From Acidovorax sp. NO-1 (lineage in GTDB: Bacteria; Pseudomonadota; Gammaproteobacteria; Burkholderiales; Burkholderiaceae_C), in NCBI RefSeq assembly GCF_000238595.1, contig NZ_AGTS01000090.1:1-64000 (forward strand): DNA of 64,000 bases, written 5' to 3'. The position numbers were made by a program, and so were the translations under genes. The notes beneath the pieces are model-generated. The model saw nothing but the letters and a program-made list of their open reading frames with translations, did not search any database and had not been told where the DNA came from. This document shows positions 44,597 to 53,996 of the stretch, piece after piece (the stretch's first letter is position 1; each line of letters starts with the position of its first letter).

Positions 44597-46438
44597 TTAT
44601 CGGCAAACATAGCTCGCCGCAAGATAGGCATCACCTGACGTGTAAGTCGTTTTCAGTGGGTACGCGCAGACCGGCAGACTGATCTCTTCGGGGGCGCCAG
44701 GAACGGATGATGCAACGATGCCCTCTGGCGCCCGGCCATGCTCTACCCATTCAACCAGCAGCTTGTGCAGGTCCCCCGCCGCAGGGTGGGGCATCGGCGG
44801 TGAAGCGCCATGGTTCGACGTTTGATTCATGGGGCCATGGCCCATCCCGGCGTACTCGTAGTAGCGATAAAACTCTTGCACGGGAACTGGCCCGCCCATG
44901 GTCGCCAGGACACGCTCGTAATACTGTCGAGACCCTTGGGGAGGGATCAGCGGATCCGCCATCCCGGCATAGTGGATCAGTTTGCCGCCGCGCGCCTTGA
45001 ATGCAGTCAGGTCCGGGTCGTCCGTGTTGATGAAGCCAAACTGCGATTGCAGCGCGATACCGGCGTCGTAGGCGTTATTGAGCTGCGCATAGCTCAGCGT
45101 TTTCCATGCGTCCGCTCCATTGCCGGTTGCGTTGGTGAACAAGGTACTGGCGATTCGATAGTCCTGCAGTTCAAATGCAACCATCTCCGAAGCAATCGGG
45201 AATACAGCGGGCGTGGCGAGCAGAGCCAGGCTCGTTCCGCGTGTCAAGCCGTACCACCGATGCACACCTTCAATAGGACCAAACCCGTTGTCGATCGCGG
45301 GATCTGGCACGCTTCCGTCCGAGGTCATGCCATACCAGATCTTGTTGATTGCCAGTGCTTGGGGCTGGGTCACGCAGGCCGAGGTTCCATTGGTTCCGCC
45401 GCTGCCAACACAAAGAACCTTGGCGTCCTTTGTCGGGTCGTAGCGGCAACTGGCCGGGTCGAGCACAAAGCCCAAATGCTTGCCCCCCACAATGTCGCAA
45501 GCGGAGATCGCAGCGTTTGAGACCAGATCCAACTGCTCCAGCGACATGTAGTTGCCGCCGAGATCCTGGTGAATGACGATTTGCGGGTAGAGTTCTGCAG
45601 TGATGAACTTGGTCCAATTGATTGCAGGGTAGCCTGCCAGAATTCCATCGAAATCGCCGGGGTGCGCCTGCGCGAGCTTGAGGGCTTGCCGCCCGCCCGT
45701 TGAGCCACCGTCCCAATACGAAAATTTGGGTGCTGTACCGTAGTAGGCTTGTGCAAGCGCTTTGGTCTTGACCGCCTGCTCGTGAATTGCCCTGGAGGCG
45801 AAGTCGTTCCAGAGGGTCGTGTTGATCGAACCGTCAGGGTTCACGGCAAATGACGCTTGGAAGCTTGGTGGGCTACCGCTATGGCCTGTGTCGGTTGACG
45901 AGGAAACCGACCCGTCCTGGCCTGCGATGTCAGCGGGAAAACGAATATCCCCGCTGTTCGTCGCGGAAGAGATTGCCGTGGTATCTGCCTCTTCCGTACC
46001 TGCCCAGCCACCGCCACCCACCGCATGCACTCGGCCATTCCATGCTGACTTGGCGGGTAGCCATACTTCGATTCCGATCCCTGGAGAGGTTGATGGCGCA
46101 TTGACTGGGCCGGGATTGCCGGGGCCGACAAGAAGCTTGACCAAGCAAAGGGCATTGGCCGCTTTCGGCGTCTGCGCAGTGGCCGCGCCGGACAGGACGA
46201 GGGGGTCGCCTTTTTTGAAGGCTTTCACAAGGAGCACAGTGGTGTGGGCATCCGGCTTGAAGTTGGCCGTGATCGAGTCATCGCACGTCAACTGTGTGGT
46301 TTCCGCAGCGTGGTCCTTGCCGCTTCCTCCGCAGGCAACCAGGGCGAGGCTGAGCGACGCGGCAAAAGCGGTTGCGGCCCAAGCGCCCGAAAGCCGGGCT
46401 GGTCCGCAGGCCGAGAGGCGGCCTTGGATCGTGGTCAT
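44597..46438 (-). CDS. Tannase/feruloyl esterase family lipoprotein
   Basis: A 613-residue alpha/beta hydrolase. The N-terminus is a lipoprotein signal with lipobox LVAC (Cys36). The tannase core has WDGGSTGGRQAL with nucleophile Ser246, Asp495 in GMADPLIPP and His534 in YAGMGHGPM. Characterized tannases and MHETase carry a CS-D-HC motif in which two Cys beside Ser and His form a disulfide; here both positions are Gly (245 and 535). It probably cleaves aromatic esters at the cell envelope. It is divergent from an AraC regulator with 266 bp between them. Confidence 0.85.
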   Translation of the reverse strand: MTTIQGRLSACGPARLSGAWAATAFAASLSLALVACGGSGKDHAAETTQLTCDDSITANFKPDAHTTVLLVKAFKKGDPLVLSGAATAQTPKAANALCLVKLLVGPGNPGPVNAPSTSPGIGIEVWLPAKSAWNGRVHAVGGGGWAGTEEADTTAISSATNSGDIRFPADIAGQDGSVSSSTDTGHSGSPPSFQASFAVNPDGSINTTLWNDFASRAIHEQAVKTKALAQAYYGTAPKFSYWDGGSTGGRQALKLAQAHPGDFDGILAGYPAINWTKFITAELYPQIVIHQDLGGNYMSLEQLDLVSNAAISACDIVGGKHLGFVLDPASCRYDPTKDAKVLCVGSGGTNGTSACVTQPQALAINKIWYGMTSDGSVPDPAIDNGFGPIEGVHRWYGLTRGTSLALLATPAVFPIASEMVAFELQDYRIASTLFTNATGNGADAWKTLSYAQLNNAYDAGIALQSQFGFINTDDPDLTAFKARGGKLIHYAGMADPLIPPQGSRQYYERVLATMGGPVPVQEFYRYYEYAGMGHGPMNQTSNHGASPPMPHPAAGDLHKLLVEWVEHGRAPEGIVASSVPGAPEEISLPVCAYPLKTTYTSGDAYLAASYVCR

Positions 46439-46704
46439 GTTGTCGTCTCCTTAAGTCACGTTGTGTTTTCTCTGGGGACAACGCTGTCAATGAATTAAAG
46501 TGCATTGATCGATGATCCCCAGCCACGATGCTAGGCGAGCGGATACGGACAATCTATCGAGATATTGCGCTCAATTTTCGAAAAATTGCTCCTGGCGCAT
46601 AGGGTTTCCCAGGTTGTTGTTGCATGCATTAAAATGCATAAATCAAAGACTGTGTGGATCAGAATGCGCTTGTTCACTGCATCACAACCTAGCTGAAAGC
46701 ACCC

Positions 46705-47565
46705 ATGTCGGACTCTGCGCGGCAACCATTGCGACACTTCGAGCCTCTGGCAACGCCGCTCGGCTGGGCGGGGCTTCCCATCACTCTGGAACTGTTGCCG
46801 GGACAAGCTGAAGTGGGCGCTATGGAGCTGCCAGAAGCCGCCGTGGCCGTGGTGCGAAGCGGAAGAGGAAGGCGGTGGTGGACGACCGCCGGACGCACGC
46901 AGGAGTTCTATTCCGCGCCCGGTGTGGCGGCATTTGCCGAGGCGGGTTTGTGTCTCGACCGGGCACGGTGGGATGGCATTGCCGGCGAAGTCGTCATGAT
47001 CCAGTTGCCGCCGTGCATGGTCAATCGCCTGGTCCACGCGGACGTCCGGCCCTTTGCACTGCAAACGCGGCTTGAACTGTTCGCCCCGCCGTTGGCGAAT
47101 GTCGTCAATGCGCTGTGGGATGAGGCATCCAGATGCTCTCCCCATAGCCCGATGTACGCTGAAGGGCTGACCATCGCATTGCTGGGCCTGCTGACTACAT
47201 TGGGCGGGCCGAGTACAAAGCGATTGCGAAGCAGCGGCCAGTTTGGATCACGGGACAAGACCCGTCTTCAAACCTATATCGCGGAGCACTTGTCAGGGGA
47301 CCTGCGCATCTCCAGGCTGGCCGAAGAGGTTCACATGAGTCCCTATCACTTTGCCCGGATGTTCAAGGCGACGTTCGGCAAATCGCCGCACGCCTTCGTT
47401 CTTGAGCGGCGCATCGATGTGGCGGCCAACGTGCTTCGCTCCACCTCGGAGCAATCTATTACGGAGATCGCAAGCGAGTGCGGCTTTTCCAGCCAGGCGC
47501 ATTTCACGGAAGCCTTTCGCCGCATGCTTGGCACCACACCCGCCCGCTGGCGACGAGGCACATAG
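46705..47565 (+). CDS. AraC family transcriptional regulator
   Basis: A 286-residue regulator with a variable N-terminal sensor and a standard C-terminal HTH pair: LRISRLAEEVHMSPYHFARMFKATFGKSPHAFVLERRIDVAANVLRSTSEQSITEIASECGFSSQAHFTEAFRRMLGTTPARWRR. Divergent orientation makes it the likely regulator of the tannase gene. The intergenic region 46439-46704 is AT-rich and has a near-palindrome CAATTTTCGAAAAATTG near 46572 and TGCAT-TAAA-ATGCA near 46625, possible operators. Confidence 0.88.
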   Translation: MSDSARQPLRHFEPLATPLGWAGLPITLELLPGQAEVGAMELPEAAVAVVRSGRGRRWWTTAGRTQEFYSAPGVAAFAEAGLCLDRARWDGIAGEVVMIQLPPCMVNRLVHADVRPFALQTRLELFAPPLANVVNALWDEASRCSPHSPMYAEGLTIALLGLLTTLGGPSTKRLRSSGQFGSRDKTRLQTYIAEHLSGDLRISRLAEEVHMSPYHFARMFKATFGKSPHAFVLERRIDVAANVLRSTSEQSITEIASECGFSSQAHFTEAFRRMLGTTPARWRRGT

Positions 47566-47776
47566 TGGCGCTGGGGTTGGCATCAGAGGCTGTAGGAGAA
47601 TCTGTACGGTGCAGGCTGCCTGCTAGGAGTCCGTCGGATTTGAACCCGAGCGGTATTGATTGCTGAGTGCAAGGTGTTGTTCAAGACGGCATCTGCGCGA
47701 TTGCCAAGGCCCCCCTGAGGGCACATCAAAGCGCCTGAACATCCAGTCTTGTTGTGATCGAGATGAACTTTTGCTC

Positions 47777-48181
47777 TCACGTCGCTGCGCGTAGCATGTG
47801 CATGCGTTTGACGTTCCAGGCCATGGTCACCAAGCTCCATTCGCCTTGCGCCTGGGGGAGCCCGCGCATACTCATCTGGCGCCAGTCCATTACGCGCTTG
47901 ATGATCCCGAACACTGGCTCCACGGTCTGCTTGCGCAAGCCGTACAGCGCCCGCCCGGCCTGCGTGCCCAGCCAATGCGCCATCTATATCACAGCATCCA
48001 TGGTTTGAGGCTCAGGGGCGCCAGGTGCGAGACGCTCCAGCACGGGCTCATGGTGCTCTTTCACCTTGAGCGCCAGCAGCGGTTCGATCTCGGCTTGCTT
48101 GCAGGCACTCACGTTGGCCTGGCTGTAAAAGCCGTTGTCCCCCAGCAGGGTATGCACCTGGCCCAGCACTGCGGGCAACAC
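47777..48181 (-). pseudogene. Transposase remnant (IS1182/IS5-like DDE family)
   Basis: On the minus strand one frame reads LPAVLGQVHTLLGDNGFYSQ, continues through MDAVI, hits an in-frame TAG near 47984, and resumes MAHWLGTQAGRALYGLRKQT, then VEPVFGIIKRVMDWRQMS, then GEWSLVTMAWNVKRMHML. This is the C-terminal third of a DDE transposase: DNGFYS holds the second Asp and the VEPVFG segment the catalytic Glu. The N-terminal part is missing; the fragment ends where the right copy of the 66-bp repeat begins. The stretch 47566-47776 holds no gene. Confidence 0.75.
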
Positions 48182-48188
48182 ACCAATC

Positions 48189-48254
48189 CATAGCTCTGCT
48201 GGATAAGGTGCTACGCCAGCAGTTGGGTCAGTTCGAGCTGGAGGTGTTGGCGGC
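48189..48254 (+). repeat. Right copy of the 66-bp direct repeat
   Basis: It matches 44403-44468 at 60 of 66 positions. It lies immediately upstream (on the minus strand) of the truncated transposase, so it may mark a junction of insertion or recombination. Confidence 0.65.
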
Positions 48255-48390
48255 GGGATCCAATCGCACAGTCTTGAATTGAAGCCGCCGATGCAACCTC
48301 GCTCGGTAAAAGACTCCCCGCCCCTACTCCCGCAAGCCCTTGTTCAGGTGCAGTCATAACTAATAGTCAGGAGCGGTTTTGGCTTGAGGT

Positions 48391-50301
48391 TCAGCCTCGT
48401 TGCTGCAGTAAATAAGTTTGCATTCCTGCGGTCGGCAGCGGTGGGCTGAAGTAGTATCCTTGGGCCTCATCGCAGCCCTGTGCGCGTAGGAAAGCGAGTT
48501 GGTCTTCGGTTTCCACGCCCTCGGCGGTGGTGCGCATGCCCAGAGCATGGGCCATGCGGATGATGGCGCTCACTATGGCGCGGTCGTTGGGGTCGTTGCC
48601 CAGGTCGCGCACGAACGACTGGTCGATCTTGAGCTTGAAGATCTGGAAACGCTTGAGTTGACTCAGTGACGAGTAGCCGGTGCCGAAGTCGTCCATCGAC
48701 ATGCGCACGCCCAAAGCGTGCAGCTGGTCCATTGTGGCTACGGCGGTATGGGGGTCGTCCACGGCCACGCCCTCGGTCAGCTCCAGCTCCAGCGCGTTGG
48801 GCGGCAGACCGAATTCGGCCAGCATGCGGCTGATTAGCTCGGGCAGCTGGGGCTGGCGGAACTGGATGGCTGAGAGGTTGACCGCCATCGTCAGCCCCGG
48901 GAACCCGCTGCACCGCCAGGCCTTGAGCTGCGCCAGTGCGGTGCGCAGCACCCATTCGCCGATCTGCAGGATCTGCCCGTTGTCTTCAGCAATGGGAATG
49001 AACTCTGCCGGCGAAATGCCGCCCAGCTGCGGGTGCAGCCAGCGCAGCAACGCCTCCACGCTGTGCACCGAGCCTGTGGACAGGCTCACCTGCGGCTGGT
49101 AGTGCAGATGCAGTTGCTCCCGTTCGAGTGCGCGGCGCAGGGCGTTTTCGAGCTGCAGCGCGCGCATCGACTGGGCCTGCATCTCGGGCGTGAAGAAGCG
49201 GAAGGTGTTGCGCCCGTCGAGTTTGGCGCGGTACATGGCCACGTCGGCGGACTGGGTGAGCGTGTCGAAGTCCGCGCCGTCCTGCGGGAAGAGGGCGATG
49301 CCCATGGAGGGCGCCATCGTCAGCTCGTGGTGGTCGATCTGGTAGGGCTGGCGCAAAGCTTCCTGCAGCTTGCCCGCCACGCGGGCAGCACCGTGCGCGT
49401 TGGCCCCGGGCAGCAGCAGGATGAATTCGTCACCGCCCAGGCGCGAGACGGTGTCGTTGTCGCGCACCGTGGCACGCAGCCGCTGGGCGACCTCCATCAG
49501 CAACGCATCGCCCACGCGATGACCCAGCGAGTCGTTGACCTGCTTGAAATGGTCCAGGTCCAGGAAGATCACGGCCAGCGGCGTGCCGCCCTCCTGCGCC
49601 AAGCAGATGGCCGAGCGCGCGCGCTCGGCCAGCAGCGCGCGGTTGGGCAGGCCGGTGAGCGCGTCGTAGTGCGCGAGCCAGTAGATACGCTCCTGGTCGG
49701 CCCTGCGGTCGCTGATCTCGCGGTGCAGGTTGTCCACCGTTTCGCGCAGCTCGCGCGTGCGATCGCGCACCTGGCGCTCTAGGTTCTCGTGCGCCCGGTC
49801 TAGCGCTTCTTGGGCGCGCTTGTAGGCCTCGATGTCGTCGATGGTCCAGATCGATCCTTCGGCGGTGTCATCCGGGTTGATGAGACGGCCAGTAAGGTTG
49901 CTCCAGAAGACTTCGCCAGTGCGCCGACGCATGCGCCATTCGGTGCGGAAGGTGTGCCCCTGCGAGAGAGTCGCGTAGGCGGCACGCCCCAGAGCGCGGA
50001 AAGCCTCGTTGCTCGGGTGCAGGGCTTCCATGCTCTGACCGATCAGTTCCTGCGGGGAGTCATAGCCGAAAAGCTCCGCATAGCGTGGGTTGCAGCGCAC
50101 AACTACGCGCTGGCGAACGAAGACGATGCCCACGCCCGCGCTGTCCAGTAGGGTCTGCTGCTCGCGCAGGGTGCGTTGCAGCGGCGTATCAACGGGCAAA
50201 TCGGAGATCGGGAGGACTGGCACCTCGGGCGTGAGGGGCATGTGAACGGCGGGATGAAGACAGCCGCCGAACGGTATCCTCCGCGTTGCTGTCTGTTTCA
50301 T
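48391..50301 (-). CDS. PAS-GGDEF-EAL cyclic-di-GMP signalling protein
   Basis: A 636-residue cytoplasmic protein. A PAS domain (about 45-165; DSAGVGIVFVRQRVVVRCNPRYAELFGYD) leads into a coiled-coil, then a GGDEF domain with intact RLGGDEF and DLDHFKQVND, then an EAL domain (SVEALLRW, ELTEGVAV, MDDFGTGYSSLSQLKRF, KIDQSFV). Both catalytic signatures look complete, so it could make or destroy c-di-GMP. It starts 5 bp after the chemoreceptor-like gene at the end of the benzoate operon, which suggests that benzoate status feeds into motility or biofilm choice. Confidence 0.88.
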   Translation of the reverse strand: MKQTATRRIPFGGCLHPAVHMPLTPEVPVLPISDLPVDTPLQRTLREQQTLLDSAGVGIVFVRQRVVVRCNPRYAELFGYDSPQELIGQSMEALHPSNEAFRALGRAAYATLSQGHTFRTEWRMRRRTGEVFWSNLTGRLINPDDTAEGSIWTIDDIEAYKRAQEALDRAHENLERQVRDRTRELRETVDNLHREISDRRADQERIYWLAHYDALTGLPNRALLAERARSAICLAQEGGTPLAVIFLDLDHFKQVNDSLGHRVGDALLMEVAQRLRATVRDNDTVSRLGGDEFILLLPGANAHGAARVAGKLQEALRQPYQIDHHELTMAPSMGIALFPQDGADFDTLTQSADVAMYRAKLDGRNTFRFFTPEMQAQSMRALQLENALRRALEREQLHLHYQPQVSLSTGSVHSVEALLRWLHPQLGGISPAEFIPIAEDNGQILQIGEWVLRTALAQLKAWRCSGFPGLTMAVNLSAIQFRQPQLPELISRMLAEFGLPPNALELELTEGVAVDDPHTAVATMDQLHALGVRMSMDDFGTGYSSLSQLKRFQIFKLKIDQSFVRDLGNDPNDRAIVSAIIRMAHALGMRTTAEGVETEDQLAFLRAQGCDEAQGYYFSPPLPTAGMQTYLLQQRG

Positions 50302-50306
50302 TGGGC

Positions 50307-51296
50307 CTAGGGCACTTTTTTCACTACATCCACTTTTTCAGCCAAAGACTGGATGTCATGGGTAAGCTGGTTTCCTAGAACCTCTTGTTGACGCAACGCC
50401 TCGACGACCTCAGACACGATGGCAACGCGCTTCTGGGCGCCTGTTTGGATGCCTTGCATAGCCTCACGCGATGCGTGGATGCGCGCCCGACCCATTTCCG
50501 TAGCCTTCGAGGCATCGCCCACACGCTCGCCGGCCGATTTGCATGAGGCCGCGAGCGAAGAGGCCAATGTGCTGACCTGGTTGCTCGCTTCGTTGGTGCG
50601 CGCGGCCAGTGCCTTGACTTCGTGGGCCACCACGGCAAACCCGCGCCCTGTTGCGCCGGCGCGGCTGGCTTCGATGGCGGCGTTGACGGCGAGCAGATCG
50701 GTCTGTCGCGCGATTTGGTGGATCGTGGCCACGATGTCTCCGATCTGATTTGCTTTGGCCTGGAGTTCGGCAAACACGGCGCTGGAATGCTCGATGTGCT
50801 GCGCAAGTTCTTCAATCGCTGTCTCAATGCCGGCGACGGCGACGGCTCCATCCTTGACTTGGTTACCCGATGATTTGGCCAGCACCGTAGCGCGGTCCAT
50901 GGCATCGAGCGCATTGGCAACCAGGCGTACGAGGATGCCTGCGTGCTGCGCCAGGTTCTGAACTTCCCCGTCCAGCCCCAGCCCCTCAACCACTTCGCGC
51001 ACGTCGCTCCAGAGGGAGTGGACGGCCACAGCGTGTGCCTCGGAGGCCGTCGAAGCCTGCTCATGCTGCAGGGGCCCTGCGTCTGCGCGCCGGTGGCCGA
51101 AGACAGCCATGACAACGAACAGGACCAGGCAGCAGCCACCCAGTAACATCGTCAGGAGATCTTGGGCCGTTAGAGCGATGGCCACAGAAACAAGGGCCCC
51201 AATGACGGCGGCAATCAACTGGCCATAGGCAGGTGGCGCAATGTGGGGCGCGTGGCGGTGTTCGGTTCGTGTTTGCATCGAGTTTCTCTTGCTCAT
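50307..51296 (-). CDS. Methyl-accepting chemotaxis-like protein, no periplasmic domain
   Basis: A 329-residue protein with two close N-terminal membrane helices (about 25-43 and 47-66) and almost no loop between them. A cytoplasmic helical MCP signalling domain follows, with the hairpin tip [44 protein letters not shown]. The typical HAMP and periplasmic ligand domain are absent, so any ligand sensing must be cytoplasmic, membrane-borne or through a partner. It starts 12 bp after the ABC binding-protein gene. Confidence 0.85.
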   Translation of the reverse strand: MSKRNSMQTRTEHRHAPHIAPPAYGQLIAAVIGALVSVAIALTAQDLLTMLLGGCCLVLFVVMAVFGHRRADAGPLQHEQASTASEAHAVAVHSLWSDVREVVEGLGLDGEVQNLAQHAGILVRLVANALDAMDRATVLAKSSGNQVKDGAVAVAGIETAIEELAQHIEHSSAVFAELQAKANQIGDIVATIHQIARQTDLLAVNAAIEASRAGATGRGFAVVAHEVKALAARTNEASNQVSTLASSLAASCKSAGERVGDASKATEMGRARIHASREAMQGIQTGAQKRVAIVSEVVEALRQQEVLGNQLTHDIQSLAEKVDVVKKVP

Positions 51297-51308
51297 GAAG
51301 TCGCAGTG

Positions 51309-52445
51309 TTAGTACTGCAGACGCCCATCCCGCGTGACGACGCCGATATCGACATAGCGCGACCCCACGTTGCCACCGGCGAAATCCACCAGGTAGCCGC
51401 CTAAGTCCACCCGCAGCTTGTGCAGCGCGCCGCGCAGACTGTCGGGGGTAGGCGCGCTGCCTGTGTGGCGGAGCCCTTCGATGAACACCCGGCAGTTCAG
51501 GTAACCGACCAGGTGCAGCTGCGTGCGCGCGGTGTCCGTCGGGGCATACCGTTCCATGGCCGAGCGGAACTGCCGGATCAGGGCTGAGGAAGATGAGTCC
51601 GTATTGGGGGTGACCTGGGCTACGCCGATGCCGACGGAGTGCGCCGCGCCGGCCTTGTCGATCAGCCCTTTGACGGGGACGTAGGACATGCCATACATCG
51701 GCGTGGCATCGCCCGCGCCCCGGACCTGCGCCGCGAAGGCTGCCCCGCTGTTGGGCACGAGGATCATCACGTAGGCTTGCGCGTTCGACTGGCGCAGGTC
51801 GTTGGCGATAGCCGTGAAATCTTCACCCGCCGAAGGTACGCCAACGCTCTTGGTAATGGCGACATCTGCCTTCTGGGCGACGCCCTGGATGAATTCCATC
51901 CCGCCTCGGCCAAAGGGAATGTCCTGGTAGGCAACGGCGATGCGCGAGATGCCAATCGTCGAGAGGTGCTGGACGATGCGCGCCAACTGGACATTGTCGC
52001 TGGCGTGAACGTGGAACATCCACGGGCTGCCTGGCGAGCGCAGAACGTCAGCTCCAGGGGTAACGCCCACAACCGGAATCTTCAGGCTTTCGAGTGTGCC
52101 GTCCTTGAGCAGCGCGCTGGCGTTGGCCGACCCCAGCAGGTTGAGGAAGGCAACGGGCTTTTCGCCGCGCGCGACCTCGCGCATAAGCGCAATGGTTTTT
52201 TCGGGCTTGTATTCGTCGTCACGCTGCACCAGCCGCAGGGTGTTGCCGTTGATGCCGCCGGCCGCATTGGCTTCGGCAATGCACGCCTTGGAGCCTTCCA
52301 GATTGGCCAGCCCGTTGACGCCCAGCGGCCCACTGAAAGGTCCCACATGGGCTACGACGACTTCGCCCGCAGCGGAAGTCTGAACCGCCATGCAAGAGCA
52401 CAGCAACACCGGCGCCGCCAGAAGGCGCAATGTGAAGGATCGCAT
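51309..52445 (-). CDS. ABC transporter substrate-binding protein (Leu/Ile/Val-type), second copy
   Basis: A 378-residue periplasmic binding protein of the type I fold. The signal peptide is RSFTLRLLAAPVLLCSCMAVQTSAAG, followed by VVVAHVGPFSGPLGVNGLANLEGSKACIAEANAAGGINGNTLRLVQRDDEYKPEKT. It lies after livF in the same operon. The operon already has another binding protein (55960), so the transporter may take two ligands, or this one may feed the chemoreceptor-like protein just downstream. The ATG at 52445 has a GGAGAGAG ribosome site. Confidence 0.88.
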   Translation of the reverse strand: MRSFTLRLLAAPVLLCSCMAVQTSAAGEVVVAHVGPFSGPLGVNGLANLEGSKACIAEANAAGGINGNTLRLVQRDDEYKPEKTIALMREVARGEKPVAFLNLLGSANASALLKDGTLESLKIPVVGVTPGADVLRSPGSPWMFHVHASDNVQLARIVQHLSTIGISRIAVAYQDIPFGRGGMEFIQGVAQKADVAITKSVGVPSAGEDFTAIANDLRQSNAQAYVMILVPNSGAAFAAQVRGAGDATPMYGMSYVPVKGLIDKAGAAHSVGIGVAQVTPNTDSSSSALIRQFRSAMERYAPTDTARTQLHLVGYLNCRVFIEGLRHTGSAPTPDSLRGALHKLRVDLGGYLVDFAGGNVGSRYVDIGVVTRDGRLQY

Positions 52446-52547
52446 TTGTCTCTCTCCAAACTCGTTAGGCCGATGCGAATAGGCGGATCGCATTCGGCGC
52501 GTTGCATATGCGCCGTTGCCCCTCTGCCGGGGGCTTGGGGTTGCATA

Positions 52548-53249
52548 TCAAACGCCCAGGCGCTCGCTGAGGGCGTGGGGATCTGCCAGGAGGCTGGCGG
52601 AATCGCCCGCCAGGACGATCTGGCCCTTTTCCATCACCAGCGCCTGTTCCGTGTGGTGCAGCACGCGGCGCCAGTCCCGGTCCACGATCAGGGTGGCGAT
52701 GCCTGTCTGGCGGATCGCCTCGATCACGCGCCAGATCTCGGCGACGATGAGGGGTGCCAGCCCCTCGGTTGCTTCGTCGAGGATGAGCAGGCGCGGGTTC
52801 GTCATCAGCGCGCGGCCGATGGAGAGCATCTGCTGCTCGCCGCCGGACAACTGCTGCCCGCCGTGGGCCAGGCGCTCCGACAGGCGCGGGAAGGTAGCGA
52901 GCACGCGCTCGAAAGTCCACTCGCGCCGGCCATCGACGCCAGCGCGCGCGGCCATTACCAGGTTCTCGCGCACGGACAGGTTCGGGAAGATGCCGCGCCC
53001 CTCCGGCACGTAGCCGATGCCCAGCCGGGCCATCCGCTCGGGTGCCCAGCCCGTCACGCTGGCGCCGTCGCAGCGCACGCTGCCGCTCGCCGGGCGCACA
53101 TAGCCCATCAGGCTGCGGATCAGGGTCGTCTTGCCCATGCCGTTGCGGCCCAGCAGGCCCACGGACGTGGCCGTGGGGATGCGCGCCTCGATGCCGCGCA
53201 GGATGTGGCTGTCGCCGTAATAGGTGTGCAGGTCCTCTATGCCGATCAT
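52548..53249 (-). CDS. livF: ABC transporter ATP-binding protein LivF-type
   Basis: A 233-residue ATPase of the branched-chain amino-acid/aromatic acid class: Walker A GRNGMGKTTLIRSL, Q-loop, signature LSGGEQQMLSIGRALM and Walker B LLILDEATEGLAP. The ATG at 53249 directly follows the livG stop. The symbol marks the subunit type; by context the substrate is benzoate or a related aromatic acid. Confidence 0.9.
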   Translation of the reverse strand: MIGIEDLHTYYGDSHILRGIEARIPTATSVGLLGRNGMGKTTLIRSLMGYVRPASGSVRCDGASVTGWAPERMARLGIGYVPEGRGIFPNLSVRENLVMAARAGVDGRREWTFERVLATFPRLSERLAHGGQQLSGGEQQMLSIGRALMTNPRLLILDEATEGLAPLIVAEIWRVIEAIRQTGIATLIVDRDWRRVLHHTEQALVMEKGQIVLAGDSASLLADPHALSERLGV

Positions 53250-53996
53250 TCAGTGCTCCTCGCCCAGGTAGGCCGTGCGCACCTGCGGATCGTTGCGGAT
53301 CGCATCCGGCGAGCCGGTGGCGATGACGGCGCCGTTGACCATGACGGTGATGCGCTCGGCGATGCGGAACACCGCGTCCATGTCGTGCTCCACCAGCAAG
53401 ATGGCGTGGCCCGGCTTGAGCCGCTCCAGCAACGCGAGCATCCGGTCGGTCTCCTCGGCGCCCATGCCGGCCAGAGGCTCGTCCAGCAGCAGCACGCGCG
53501 GCTGGGTGGCCAGGCACATGGCCACTTCCAGCTGGCGCTTGGCGCCGTGGCTCAGGGTGCCCGCAAGGCGGTTGGCTGCGGGAGCAAGCCCGGTGGCCTC
53601 CAGCGCAGCATTGGCCGCCTGTACGCTGGCGTCGCATTTGCGCGCCGACTCCCACAATGCCCAGGGGCGCGGGTTTCTGGCCTGGGCGGTCAGGCGGCAG
53701 TTCTCATGCACTGTGAATTCGGGAAAGATGGTGGTGCGCTGGTAGCTGCGGCCGATGCCCGACAAGGCGCGGCGCGGCTGCGGCTGGCGGGTCACGTCCG
53801 CGCCGGAGAGCTGGATGCGGCCCTCGGAACTGGCGATCTCGCCGGACAGCATGTTGATGAGCGTGGACTTGCCGGCCCCGTTCGTCCCGATGACAGCGTG
53901 GACTTCGCCAATGCGCAGGTCGATGGAAACGGTGTTCACGGCCGTGAGCCCCCCGAAGCGCCGGGTCAGCCCCTGGACTTGCAGGATCGTGCTCAT
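53250..53996 (-). CDS. livG: ABC transporter ATP-binding protein LivG-type
   Basis: A 248-residue ATPase: Walker A GTNGAGKSTLINMLSGE, the LivG-type GIGRSYQRTTIFPEFTVHEN segment, Walker B RVLLLDEPLAGMGAEE and LVEHDMDAVF. The signature reads LSHGAKRQLEVAM, where the second Gly of LSGG is changed to His, a variant common in LivG proteins. It overlaps livM by ATGA. Confidence 0.9.
   Translation of the reverse strand: MSTILQVQGLTRRFGGLTAVNTVSIDLRIGEVHAVIGTNGAGKSTLINMLSGEIASSEGRIQLSGADVTRQPQPRRALSGIGRSYQRTTIFPEFTVHENCRLTAQARNPRPWALWESARKCDASVQAANAALEATGLAPAANRLAGTLSHGAKRQLEVAMCLATQPRVLLLDEPLAGMGAEETDRMLALLERLKPGHAILLVEHDMDAVFRIAERITVMVNGAVIATGSPDAIRNDPQVRTAYLGEEH

Noticed and set aside
46572-46588. 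CAATTTTCGAAAAATTG as a defined operator
   Set aside because: It is a near-palindrome but AT-rich and single; it is mentioned in the AraC entry only as a possibility.
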